A stretch of DNA of 64,000 nt from NCBI RefSeq assembly GCF_037975245.1, contig NC_092567.1:24916876-24980875 (forward strand), in the 5' to 3' direction. The notes beneath the pieces are model-generated. The model searched no databases. It worked only from the letters and a program-made list of their open reading frames with translations, and was not told the DNA's origin. Position 1 is the stretch's first letter; every line of letters starts with the position of its first letter. This document shows positions 1-12,700 of this stretch, piece by piece. Position numbers and translations under genes: made by a program. Source of the DNA: Apostichopus japonicus. Its lineage: Eukaryota; Echinodermata; Holothuroidea; Aspidochirotida; Stichopodidae.

Positions 1-372
1 TTTTTTTCATCATGTTCATTTGATATGTCTGTCAGCGACAAGATGGCGTCCATACCGTTTGATTTTTTTTTTAAAAGAGGTGCTATAGATAACTTGCTCA
101 TGTAGACCATTGCTTTAAAACAGCTTCGGGGAGAAATGCTTGTGATCTTCCAAATTGTGAATATAAAGAGGACAGAAACATGTTTGTTTATCGCAGGCTA
201 TGAAATGTACCGACATCCGGTGGCGGGAGGGGGGGGGGGATTATGGGGAGACGGGTCCATCCACTCATTGATTTCCACGTGGGCGGGGTGCTGCCGAAAT
301 TTTTACACCTGAGAACATTGATCTGACTCCAACCTTTCCCCTCCTCTTTCCCTCTAATCTCTTAAATGAAAG

Positions 373-2124
373 CTACTCTCTACAACTGTTGGCAGATATG
401 GTTTCCAATCCCGCCATAGTTACCCCATTGCAGCACCCACCTCTGTCTGTAAGACAAGGTCTCCTGTATGACTGTATGCCGTGTACCCATTCGATTCCAA
501 AGTCTTCCTGTTCCCTGATTTGTATAATGCCACTAAAGATAGGTGAAACAACCATCTCGAACTTAAGGAGGATTCACGCAGGCAGTCAATCCCCCACTAC
601 CCCCCCCCACACCCCTCCCCCTAACAACATACGTACACACACTCATCGTAGCATCACCAGTGTCTGCAAGGAAAGTAGGGCAATGTGTCTTTGTGCGTAT
701 ACAGAAGTCGAACCGTGACAAAAAAAAGGGGGGGGGGGGGGAAAGAAGAAAAAGGGCATCTTCAACTACAAGGATTATAAACATTATAATTTAATAGTTA
801 TATGATAATATCTTTACATGAGCATATAATTGGTAACAGATTCTAGCTTGTCCCAGGAGAATCGAAAAAGAAAATCGTCTTTCGAGATGAAGATCAAATC
901 CGATGGACTGTTGATGGAGAAGAACATCTCGGGGTAAATACCTCTCAGTCATTGCTACTTATTGCCGTCACAACAAGCCATTTTATAAACTTAAAAACTA
1001 CAAAAGTAGTACGCATGCGCAGATATATCGATTCTTTATCCATCCACCCAATTTTTCTCAGGAAAAGTGCCGAAAAACAGCAACAGAAAGACATTTAAGA
1101 TTTTCGAAAATTTGTCAACATGATTTAACTTTGGTGGTTTTGAATGTTAAAGTGCACAATTGGATGTACATGTGGTGCAAAGATTGGATAATTTGATGAA
1201 CTTTAAGACACCTTAGGCCTTAAAAGAGTAGTGTAGGAAACTTGTTCCTGCGAAGTAAAGAGGCTTGTTTACAAGTGACGAAAACTTTGGGCTCTCGTTA
1301 CTAACAAATCAAACTGGTCATGACATGGAAACTTGGCGGTGACATGAATCGTCAACGTTTCAGCTATCTGGGGCGGGTCGTGAAGATTTTAGAAAGGAAG
1401 GGCGTCCCTCGGGTCGCATGTAGGGGGGCCTGAGTGAACTCACGTAGAAAGACAATTGAAATTTTATACGTCAAATGAGGAATATTTCGACTATAAATTT
1501 GGTCTAAACGGAAGACTTTGGTTATATGTAACCCCAGAATACGCGCCTGTAAAGTATCCAGTGGTTGGTATATTTTATAAACTAGTTACAACATCTACAA
1601 AGGCCACATTACCGTCACGGTGCGTCAGTCTATTGCGTGTCTGTATGGAGTACGGTATGTATACTACAGTAAAAGTATACCAAGTTAGTTATGTTTTTTG
1701 GCCCTCACTACGTACGTCTTTGACTTTTGTGAGAGATCTTGCCATAAGATCTCCTCATAGAGAATCAATAACGAGTCAAAATATTCTTCAAATGCCTAAT
1801 CAAATAATCTACTTTCCGTTCCGGTAGTTCTTCAATTCGTTCGGGAAAGCAACACCATCGGGTTTTTCATGGGAAGCCAAAAAATCGTCTCTGTGGGAAA
1901 CAATTTAGTCCCTGGAAGTAACAGGAAATACTATACGGATAGACTACAATCTTAGTCATGACAACATTCTTCCAAATTCTTTTAGTTGCGAAAGGTTACC
2001 AAAAGTTTGATCAAAACTTTCATTTCTTAGAAAGTCTAATAAATCATTTACAATCTTTTCAGATAGTTTGGGACTCAAAGACGTTATCCAAACTTTAAAG
2101 GATGATCCCATGCAGAAAATTTAA
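373..2124 (+). CDS. Tentative 3' portion of an unrecognised spliced gene
   Basis: I do not recognise this gene. Four stretches with acceptor and donor signals join in one frame: 373-542, 857-933, 1603-1654 and 2063-2124, ending in TAA. Phases agree at every junction (1, 0, 1). The first exon contains VSNPAIVTPLQHPPLSVRQG, the second KKKIVFRDEDQIRWTVDGEE and the last LKDVIQTLKDDPMQ, which read like real protein rather than repeat translation. Donors are G|GTGAAA, G|GTAAAT and G|GTATGT; acceptors follow pyrimidine stretches of varying quality, and that of the third exon is weak. The 5' part would lie left of the window. KKIVF resembles a PP1-docking RVxF motif, but that is speculation. Exons three and four are short and could be chance; exons one and two are better supported. 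Confidence 0.35.
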
Positions 2125-2186
2125 CTTCTGATACATAGGCGTACGAGGCGGGGGGGGGCAGGGGGGGCAGACTGCCCCCCAAATTT

Positions 2187-2244
2187 CCAGAGGACAAGAA
2201 ATTCGGACAAAAGTCCTGAAAAATTCGGGCAGCCTAAGAGGCGG

Positions 2245-2311
<67 letters not shown>

Positions 2312-2375
2312 TTTTTTTCTCCTCTTAGGCTGCCCGAATTTTTCAGGACTTTTGCCCGAATTTCTTGTCCTCTGG
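2187..2375. repeat. Fold-back repeat around a (TA)n microsatellite
   Basis: Two arms of about 58 bases (2187-2244 and 2318-2375) are inverted copies with a single clear mismatch. They flank a (TA)n run at about 2248-2309. Transcribed or single-stranded, this would form a long hairpin. The outer flanks are rich in G and C homopolymers. It has no coding content; open frames across it are translations of the repeat. Confidence 0.85.
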
Positions 2376-2574
2376 ATATATATATATAAATATGCAGTAG
2401 CTTGCCCGAATCTTTTTCAAATTTTTGCCCGACAATTCCATGATTTTCTTTATTTAGCATCATGATGACCGAATATTTCCGAGTAACACCACCGTAAGCG
2501 CAGTTCATCTGGGCTACCATGCTTTTTGAAATCAATTTTTTTTTTTAAACTAGTCAATTGTATACCTGGACCAT

Positions 2575-3219
2575 GGGCGGCGGAACCGGGGGCACAGGGG
2601 GCACGTGCCCCCCACTTTTCCTCAGGTTAAAATTGTGCCTTTTTTCTACATAAAAATTGAGGTGCCTCAAGTTAGCAAGAGGCCAGGGAACCAGAATGAA
2701 CACTCGGGAAGGGCCGTTTCCGGCCATCTGAGGGCTTTGTAAATCCAAAAATATTCTAGTACGCTCCACGCCAACCGATGGTGGCGCTCCGCTCAGATAG
2801 TCGTGCATACAACTTTGCAAATCCTGGCTAAGCCCGTGACTTTTAATGAATTTCTGTGGGTCAAACTCAAAGCTATTTCGAATGGAAAAGATTTGTTTAG
2901 ATATTAACAAAAAAAACTCTAATTCGGAAGATTCCTACATTAGCAACTAGCATGATTTCACCTCATTTTGTCTCAAAAGAAAACTTGTTCATTGTTTCCC
3001 AATTTGTGCATTGGATATTGCAGTGCTAGTATGCATATTTTCCTTTGGGGGGGGGGGGGGCGTTGATGGAGTGATGTGTTTACACAAATAAGATAATACA
3101 ATAAGAGTTATAAGGGGTACTAAATATAAGGCTGCATCAGTCCAATCGAATATCTGCAAAGTGCCCTTTGATGTCGGTGCCCCCCCCCCCCCCCAAGATT
3201 AAAAGTGCTTCCGCCGCCC
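2575..3219. mobile_element. Possible small inverted-repeat transposon with hAT-related fragment inside
   Basis: The left end GGGCGGCGGAA (2575-2585) is mirrored by TTCCGCCGCCC at 3209-3219, with imperfect similarity continuing outward. No convincing target-site duplication is visible. Between about 2685 and 2835 lies a reverse-oriented segment (with GGTGGCGCTCCGCT) related to the interspersed element also seen near 3610-3780, 30734-31069 and 63188-63568. No transposase is encoded. Confidence 0.35.
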
Positions 3220-3609
3220 TTGACCTGGACATCCCCAACATGAGTGTATATAAGAAACGTATTCTTGTTCATGGACGGTGGGGGGGGGGGATGCCTACAA
3301 GCCTAGAAGTACAGGTTTATCATATTCTTTGTTATATTTTATACTTTTTTGTGAGACAAATTGCAGTCTCACCCGACACAGCGACATTATCCCGCCTACG
3401 TGTCGTTGAACAATGTATGTTTTTCTGGAGGTAGCTGAGTACTGTGTTAAAATAATAAATAAGGTAACTAAATAGGAGCTTAAAAAATATACTGTCCCAT
3501 TTTTCCCCTTCAAAGTGATGTTACCATTTTTTCTTCTTCTAATTTACCAAATTTTTGGGGAAGTGTAAATTTCTAAAACGTGAGATTATAAAATAAAGAA
3601 TGTTTAGAT

Positions 3610-3790
3610 GCAACTTGCAAGGCCTCAGAAGTGCCGTTTCCGGCAATCTGAGAGGCATTGTGTGCCAAAAATTTTCGTGTACGCTACGCGCCAACCGATG
3701 GTGGCGCTCCGCTTAGATAGTGTCACGGGAACTTTCGGGCACAAAAAGTTCTGCCCCCCCAAACTGAAATGGTCCCGTACGCCTTTGTTC
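3610..3790 (-). mobile_element. Diverged fragment of the hAT-type interspersed element
   Basis: The stretch containing GTGCCGTTTCCGGCAATCTG and GGTGGCGCTCCGCTTAGATA is the reverse complement of the body of the elements at 30734-31069 and 63188-63568, with many substitutions. The terminal CAGTGGC is not visible here, so this is an old or truncated copy. Confidence 0.6.
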
Positions 3791-6180
3791 TGATATATCA
3801 GAAGCGAATCCAGGGGGAGGGCGGGTTGGTGCTATACACACTCCTTCCTTTTCAACCTCACACGAAAAGTTAAAAGGTGTTTAGTAGCACAACCTAGCGT
3901 GTAGTTTTAATTACCTAACTTACAGTCTAAATGTGCCTCAGAATACACCATTCCACGTGAACAATGTTACCTTTTTGTTCTGCGGGAAGACCCCAAGTGC
4001 CTCTATTTGAGAGTCGGTTTCAATGACCTAAGAGCCATCCTCCCTCCACCCCTCCCCTTTATATAATGCATCCATCCCTGTATGTTGTAGACAATAAAAC
4101 AACACTGGATAAGTCTGGATTTTTTTTCTGAAAAATGGCGAATTTAAATATCCATAGCTCATTAGTAACAGTGGCTGGTCTTCTTAGTCTAACACACTGC
4201 ACTGACCATTCGATTAGCTCCTCTGATGAAACACAAAACTGAATAGGACAACCGCGTTATTTTTTTTTAAGGCTACAAATGCTACACAGTGTAGGGGCGG
4301 GGGGGGGGGGGTCTGCGTCTTCGGCCTCTGTACGAGATCGTGTGATACGGTTTTCTCATGTAAATCAAAACTATGACACTCCAAAGCTAAAGCAGAGTTG
4401 TGCCTTCTGTTCAGATAATTCTAAATCAGTCTTTCCAAAACTACTGCATAGGTTTCCAGGGAAAACAAACAAGTTTTTCCGCCCCCCCCCCAAAAAAAAA
4501 AAAGAGAAAAAAGGAGAACAAAAGGCCAAAGAAATAATGTAAAACAATGAATAAGTTTTTTAAGCTTTGATTATTCCAAACCCTGACTAAAGACCACTGA
4601 AAATTCTACATAAAATAGCACAGAGAGTTTTGCTTTACTCCATTCATTAATTTCATTTCAGATAATAAATGCAAATTTGTTATTACACTTTTAACATTTC
4701 CTTAGGTAAACCAAACCCATTAAACGAAAAAGTCAGCAAAGGAAATAGATGGCGCTAAACCAATATGAAGAAGACAAGTTTACATACGTAACTGACGTAA
4801 ATGGATACACATGCCGGCTATATATAAACATAACATGATTATGTGATTAGAATAAATGATAATATTTTTTTTATCATAAAAAACTCCATATGAAGGTTGA
4901 AATATCGAAAGAAAAAGATAGTCCAGATGGAGAAATACTATTGACGATGATCTTTCGAAAGACTAACATATTCGAAGTATTCTGGTGATAATTGTGACCA
5001 ACTCCATGTTCTGCATTTCGAGACATTGATTGGTCAAACTGTCATAGTCTCTACCTTACGTGAGCTTAAAGCAAACATAATGTGTGATGTCATAGCGGCA
5101 AGCTGATACAAAAATGTATCGTTTTCCTTTAGTTTTTACCTTTTTTATATTGACCTTGTATTTGGATAAGGCTTCCAATATTGCTTTATTGAATATGAAG
5201 TTATCAATACCCTGATTTCTGTACTGTCTTCATATGTTAATGCATCCACATTTTTGACAAAGAAAATGTACAGAAGATGTACATATTACAGAAAAAAAAA
5301 CATGAAAATAAATTTGTCAGTGTGTGTGTATCTATGGCAACACACCTGTTTGCTTCAAGTTCACTACTGTACCAATACATTTAAACTTCAAATGCTGTTA
5401 TCTTGAAAACGTTATTAATAGAAATTATTTGCAAATCTCACCATGATGCTTAGAACATGTTCCCTCTTTCTTCATCTGCCAAATACACAATTTTCTATGC
5501 ATTATCGTTTTGATACAAGTTTTACATCTTGCATATTACTCTGTTAAATTGTCCAACTATCCTTTTACTAAGAAACCTCCATTTATATTTATAACAATAT
5601 AGCAAAATTTAGCATGAAATTGAAAACAAAAATAGGCAAGCTTAGTTTAAACCACACATCAGCTGTAAGCAATATTTTGAAACACATATTCATATATCCT
5701 TCTTTCTTCTCAGCTAAAGTTGGTTAATGGTATTGATAAAACATAAATAATGATGGATAATTAAAATTATAATTAAACAAGCCCTGAAGTCAATTAAGAT
5801 GAGAGATTTTATCGCCAGAAATGAAGAACGTAGAGAAAACAATTACAGAGTCCTCATTGTTAGAAAAAATGAAACATTGGATAAAATTATCAAATTAAAA
5901 TAATTTAAGCTTCATGGCACATTAGTTCCTTGATAAAAACAGTTAAAATTGTTATAAGAACAGCTGAGTAGGTTGGTAACTTGGAAACATAATGTTGTCA
6001 TTATTTCTTTTGTTGTCATGGTTACAGAAAGAGAGCTAAAATTTTGTAACATATTTTACTCTTTGGAGAAAATTCCTTGGGCTTCTTGAGTAATTACAGT
6101 TATAGCAGGTTTGCAGCATCGCGTTTCGACAGCTATTAAATGCTAACGTAACTTAAATTAATTCATTTTCTGGTTGTTTT
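3791..6180. other. AT-rich intergenic DNA, nothing recognised
   Basis: About 2.4 kb without a supportable exon on either strand. It contains a G run at about 4300-4311, a C/A run at about 4483-4502 and otherwise ordinary AT-rich sequence. The 87-residue open frame starting at 4279 is low-complexity and is not considered coding. Confidence 0.5.
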
Positions 6181-6345
6181 TTAGAAATACATATACTATA
6201 TGTAGATACATATATATATATAGATATATATATATATATGGTTGTTTTTTAGAAATACATATACTATATATAGATACATATATATATATATATATCTATA
6301 TATATATATATATCTATATATATATATATATAGTATGATATCAGA
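6170..6345. repeat. AT microsatellite with a ~67-bp duplication
   Basis: The sequence GGTTGTTTTTTAGAAATACA occurs at about 6172 and again at about 6240, each followed by long TATA runs. This is a local duplication seeded on dinucleotide repeats. Confidence 0.85.
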
Positions 6346-6429
6346 ATAAACAATACACAATTGCACATATGGTTCTGAGGCATAAATACCCCAGAATATC
6401 TTTACTCTTGTGAGTTTTTATTCTTCTGC

Positions 6430-6740
6430 TTTCCAACACATTATATCCACATTATATCAAGATATCATATCCACCTAGCTACACATATATCAACATATCA
6501 TGTCCGCCTAGCTACACATATATCCGCCTAGCTACACATATATCAACATATATCCGCCTAGCTACACATATTTCAACACATCATATCTGCTTAGCTACAC
6601 ATATATCACATATCATATCCACCTAGCTACACATATATCAACATATCATATCCACCTAGCTACACATATATCAACATATCATATCGGCCTAGCTACACAT
6701 ATATCAACATATCATATCCGCCTAGCTCCACATATATTTC
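6430..6740. repeat. Minisatellite, ~31-34 bp units
   Basis: About nine imperfect copies of a unit containing CCTAGCTACACATATATCAA, with small insertions and deletions between copies. It lies directly downstream of the stop codon of the minus-strand TBC gene (6783-6781), so it probably falls in that gene's 3' untranslated region or just past it. Confidence 0.85.
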
Positions 6741-6780
6741 TATATATGTTTCTGTGTATCCAGCGAGTGCAGATAGCTTC

Positions 6781-9700
6781 CTATGCCTCTTCAAGATCCT
6801 TCGCGAGTGATATCTTCACCTGTTGAAGTTCCTCTGGGCTACAGTTGTGGGGACTGATGACCAGGTGACCTTTGACCTAATGGATTGAACAGAACATTGT
6901 CACCATTATCAATTCTAATGCATTTGAGTTGATTTTGATCAATCATTTCATGCCGTTTGATACTAAAATCCAATTAAAATAAAAACTGAATCATGTTAAT
7001 TAGCTTGACAAATCAACTTCATTTCAAGTAATGAAATAAAAGTCAATTTTATATTCTTGGAGATTTGTAAGTTGTGTTCAAATATGATTAATTCATTATA
7101 TTAAAATATTGTGGGGATTAAAGTTTAAGCATTTTTGAAATTGTATATTGAGTTGAGTTATAACTTTCAAACATTTTTCATGACTATGTCATAAGCACAA
7201 TTAATTAGATCTAACTTCAACCTGGGCCACAGAGCTGTATTCTCAACCCCCACCTTATTGCTCGTCAAGTTAACTAAAACAAGCACATCTAACATGCCAA
7301 TACCGTCAGCAAACAAGAACTTTTCTGGATTTACACATTTTACAGAGCAATTTACAAATCTGAAACAGTAACAAGCAATCCACTTTTGTTTAGGAAGCAT
7401 TTCATTCTGGTAGAGTGAGACTGTTAGTTGATTATCAGTGCATGCAGGTTATTCAGAGCAAAAAAAAAAAATAGAAGGAAAGATAGAAATAATGTTACCT
7501 GCGATTTTCTTAAAGGAGTTGGGGTGTGAAACGTCTTGAAAGAGTGCTGGGCTCTTGCTGACCTTTATAAAATAAGATTTAAAAGCATACAGGGAATTAG
7601 GAAGAAATCAAACTAAAGACCATTCCTATAGGGAAAATTCCAGTTGATAGAACGAGACTGCTAATTAATGCAATTGCTGTAAACGTTGGTGCAACTCTGG
7701 GTCAAAACCATGATGCGTTGCCAAATTTTATGACAAACTTATGAGTTTTGAAAGTTTTATCATATTTTTGGGGAATATATTTTGCAACAGCAGTGTGAGA
7801 TGTATACAATGTCAACTTGTCAACTGTGCTGAAAATGTCTGTTATATATTATATACTTTGCATATATTATGAATATATAAACATATTATACATATATAGG
7901 ACAAGCAGCTTCAAATTTCCCTCAACACCACCCACCCACCCACCCCCTGACTCCATCAACAACACACTCCCCTTTTTTTTCTGATCATGTAAGTTTATAT
8001 GTTACCTCTTTAACATCTTCTGCAGGGATTTTGTGTGACAAGGACTAAGGTCCTTAGTTCTCAATTTGCTGGCTCCGACTGGGGTCCTTCGATTTCGGTG
8101 CGGGGTTCGGAATAAATTTGGGGACTGAGAGGTTTCCTGACGGCTTGAGTCGCTTTGACGAGTCTGTCGACGATCACTGGACACAAAAACAGGGTTATTG
8201 AAGCTACGACAGAGATAAAGAATACTACGATGAAGTTATATAAGTTTGGTGGAAATGAAGCCCAGGATATATAACTTTTGTGGCAGCTATGCCTAGAATA
8301 CAGGGGGGAAACATCCCCCATTTTTAAAAAGACAAAACTTATAAAGTGCTCCTTTACATAACACAGAAATGCCACTTTTTGGAAAAAAGAAATTTATTCG
8401 ATTTCCTTAATTCCATTAAGTAGATTTATAAAGTTCTCTTTTATTATTTAAGAAGTCCTTTCATTGCAAAATATACAAATACAACACAATTACACAGATG
8501 ATCCATTTTGAGGTAACTTCATGGTTTCCCCTACCCCCTCCCCCAAGTCAAAAATCACATTTCAAACTGCCCTCACTGAGGGAGGGCTCGCCAGTGGCCA
8601 AAGTAGGTTACATTCAATCAACCAAATATTGCGTTAAGGACAAGATATCCAGATGGTCCTTTTCTACTAACAGCAGCTTGAAATAGTTTTCTCTTCAAGA
8701 TAAAGTTTTACATTTTTTCTAACATTGGAATATATTTCTTTTAATAATTTATGCGGAGACTCCATTGTCCCGTAACAAATACCTTGTGACTTGTGTCATC
8801 TCACTGGAAGATGGCGCTTTCTCTGACCCTGTGGGTCGTTGAGTAGTTAATCTGCTCCCCTTTCTTCTCTTCCTGTAGACTGGATTCTCAAAAGAATTAT
8901 CTTTATCCATCCTCCTCCTTCCGGGTTGTACGTCTCTCGTGACGATCGTAACCCTCGGGCTGTTTCTCAATGTGACCTTTCTTTCTGAGGGATTCCTCTG
9001 TCCAACTGAGCCAGCGCCTCTTGTGGACCTTGAGGCCCATGAGGACTGGTACCTGACCCTGGAGAGATTTAGAGAGGTCACCTCAGGTAGAGGAGGGGCC
9101 ACAATATTAGAGGCATCCTGAAGGATACGCTGACCCAGGGGGTTGAGCACGTTTCGCACCTTCTGCAAAAATGACTGTGGTTGGTCTTCTTCTGAAACTT
9201 TACGAAAAGAAGGAGAACAATTTAAAGATTGACAGACTTGTACTAATGCCAGAGCCATCCCACATGACTTTACAACAGTTTACTGCTGGTATTTTGCCCA
9301 AGGACCAAACTAAACATTCGTTAGGACTGACCGTGAACTGTCAGGCGCTGCTGCCTGCCAGTTGGGAAATTGCTACATGTTGAGTTTCCCCAAAGGAAGC
9401 CGACCTACTTTCTTTGACTTGTAATTGCCTAAACCTTGGTCAGTGATACTTTCAAGAAGCACATGCTAACTGCAGGAAGATCCACGACTTTCTGTGTGAC
9501 AACTGTCAAATTGAGTGTGGTCAAGTTCAGTCAGAGAGTGTGCAGTTGGTTTCAAAAAATGATGAAAAAAGTTTGGTGGAAAGTTTAAGAAGTAAATGAA
9601 AATATGTAACTTTGAAATAAAAGGACTAGCAGACTCTAGGAATTCTGAAAAGTTGAGTTTTTCAATAAAGTTAACCTTTAGATGTGAAGTCAACTGAGGT

Positions 9701-12700
9701 ATAACATGGTATGTAACCAATCAAATTGGTCAATTTTAAGAATCAAAAGCACCTTAATTGATAAAAATTTCACAAAAAAATGATTTACCTGTTTTCTGTC
9801 GCTTGACTTTCTCGTTTTCTATACTACGTCTGCTTCTCTTGAAACCTTCAAAAAACAAATGCAGATTGTAACTTTCTTCTGAGAAATCAAAGTCAATAAC
9901 CTGACACTGTTTCATCAAATTTATTCTATTCATATCGAAGGTAAACAGGCCCATGGTAGGGGTGCACTCTAATGGTTTTATAAATTTAGCGATGCAATAA
10001 TCAAACCAAGCAAACTCACCAGGTTTTTCTGCCTCTTCTTCCACGATAGCTTGAAGAGACTCAATCTCCCACTTATCAACGGTCATCTTCCACACGACAG
10101 GCATGAACGTTGTTAGCTCCACACTGCGAGCGAATAAGAAAAAAACAATGAAAAAAAATGTAGTATCTTATTAAAGAAGCATAAATTTGCATAGGAAAGG
10201 AATTATGCTTCTAACTGATGGTTATGCAAGACTTTTCAAGCAGCTTTGTGCCTTCTGTTTTTTTATTTTCAGGCAATTTTATCAAATTAATATAGAATAT
10301 TATTCAGAATTACAACTGCTTTTGATCAAAATAAGACAACTTCCTTCCTAGACTGTTTCAAATGAAGACAATTAAGTATTAATTAGTAATTTTCAATCAG
10401 TTCTATTATTGATGCGTTTCAATCTGGGTATTACTAACATGCAAATAGCAAATGATTTCCTTTTATAACATGATGATTTTTCTTCTTTTAAGAAATTAAC
10501 ATTTGCTGAACTACCAGTAAAGCACTCAAGCAAATCAACTGCATTGCTATGAGGTTATAAAATGTAATGATGCCTAATAAAAGTTGATAGAAGTTAATTT
10601 TGGTTAAGCATTTTCCAAATGGTTTATAGAAGCATCAGAAGCTCATTTGAAAGTCTATGATCATGGATGAATATCGGCGCACATCAAACAAGTTTTTTCG
10701 ATGACTGTTCTCGGCATTACAATGCAGGCATGTTGACAACAGAACCAAAACACAACTGAATTTCCCAAAATATCAAATCATCGGAAGCGTCTACTGAATG
10801 ACACTGCACAGCAGCAAATTTAGGTCCAGAGAATCTGGTTCCTGGTGGATTGTGAAATTAGGAAGCTATAGGAATTAGGGTGACCACTCTAAATGATTCG
10901 CGTACCCTGACGTCATATTTTATATGAAATTACATAAATAACCAATTTTCTTACAGTTGTGCGGGAGGATGGAGTAACTTTGGGAGGACCTGACCCATCT
11001 CATCACAGCTGAGGCAGCGAAGTCTGTCTAGATGGAGGATGCCCAGAGCGACCCGGAAAATGGTAGAAATACCTGTCAATTAAAGAAGTCAAAAAGAGAA
11101 TAAAACAAAACACTTTGTGTTGTACAGGACTAGTTAGCAGACTTCATATTTTATCAAATCACTCAGCTGGGACAAACTTTTCTGTACAGTAGTTTTCATG
11201 TCCCGGTTATATACTGACAGTATGAGAAAGGTTAGGAATCTGTTCATACTGTCAGTACGAGTGCTTTAAAGCATGTTACAAGATAACAGTATAGAGTGGT
11301 GTAAGCATTAGAATCAGAGAAAGGTTAGGAACTGTTCATACTGTCAGTACGAGTGCTTTCAAGCATGATGATGGAGGACAGTATGGAGTGGTACAGTATT
11401 AGCAATCGGTAATTGTCTCAACTGGTATATCAATTATTATGGGAATGAAATAACGTTAAGATGACCTCACCATCTAAGAGGAGCAGGTCCCAAATGGCTA
11501 GAACTGTTTCCCAGCAAGGCATGGATGTGAAGAGGCACATGAACCAAGGAGTGACAAACATGAGTGGATTCACATCCAAAGAAATCTGTCAAATTTGATG
11601 GAAGGAAAAGAAATCAAATGCAATGAAAACAATGTTAAACTTTAATTAAAATATCAAAAGGGGCAGCAAACCCCACCTCCTCCAGACAGTGACAACAATA
11701 TGAAAAATGCTTGATATTGTACATAAAGATATATACATATTTATATAATGAATGTGTAGCAAGTAGTATGTAAGTAGTAATAAATATATATACATATATA
11801 TATATATAAATTAAATATATTTATTGCGTAGGCTCAATTGTACCCAACACGCTAACCAAAATAAGATTAAAAAGTTTGTTGATACTTACAAAATGTTTTC
11901 CCAACTTTGGATATCTCTGCAGAAGCAACTTCTGAAAAATAGCAGAGTGGTTCTGAATTCTACGAGAGAGAGAGAGAAAAATAGAAATGGTTTTTAAGAG
12001 AGTTTCGCAGACTCAGGCAGAGCTAGTATATTCAGGATTGTCAGAGAATATTGATTTATAACACAGGAGTATTACATTATACTAATGTGAACAGTTTTCA
12101 CCTTGCTAGTGGCATTGCAACATGGCAAACTAACCACAATGGCAGCTCCTTGGCTGGATTTAAAGGCAAAGCAGTTCAACCATCTTGTTAGCTTTCAGAG
12201 AGATTTCTGTGAATAGCAACTATATATAAACCTTCTCTGTATGGGAGGTACGGTACCACAGTTGAAAGGTCATATCAGGGTGTTGCCATGTGAACACCAT
12301 GAACAATGTAAGCATTTTGTGCTCAATGATGCCATTTTAGACTTACTCAATTCTTCTATCCTGTGTTTGATTCAGTTTCAGTGTATTTCTCATTGTATCC
12401 TCATAGAGGTGTCAGAGACTGGTAGCAGTATAAATTTATACAATATACCAAAACAAAATGATGGCATCGTTATAATTAAGAAGACAAAAGAAAAGGAGAA
12501 AGGGAATAGAAGTCAAATTTTCATTCATGAATTAAATGAAGTTAAATGTGAAGAAAGGCATCATCACAGCTACCACTATCACACATTATTAATTAGGTTA
12601 ATTAATTAATTAATAAATTAATTAGTTAGGTAGATTAATTAGAAAAGGTTTCCTTTATATTAGAGCAAAATCTACTTACATTACCAAGGACCATTCTAGA

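Noticed and set aside
1456-1827. 123-residue plus-strand open frame as a gene
   Set aside because: No recognisable family and no supporting signals; a 52-base part may be an exon of the tentative gene, in the same frame, but the whole frame is not supported.
2095-2535. 146-residue minus-strand open frame
   Set aside because: It crosses a fold-back repeat and a (TA)n run; the residue composition is repeat-driven.
8061-8375. Membrane-like 104-residue open frame
   Set aside because: It overlaps the true TBC exon 8176-8006 in another frame and its hydrophobic part is intronic.
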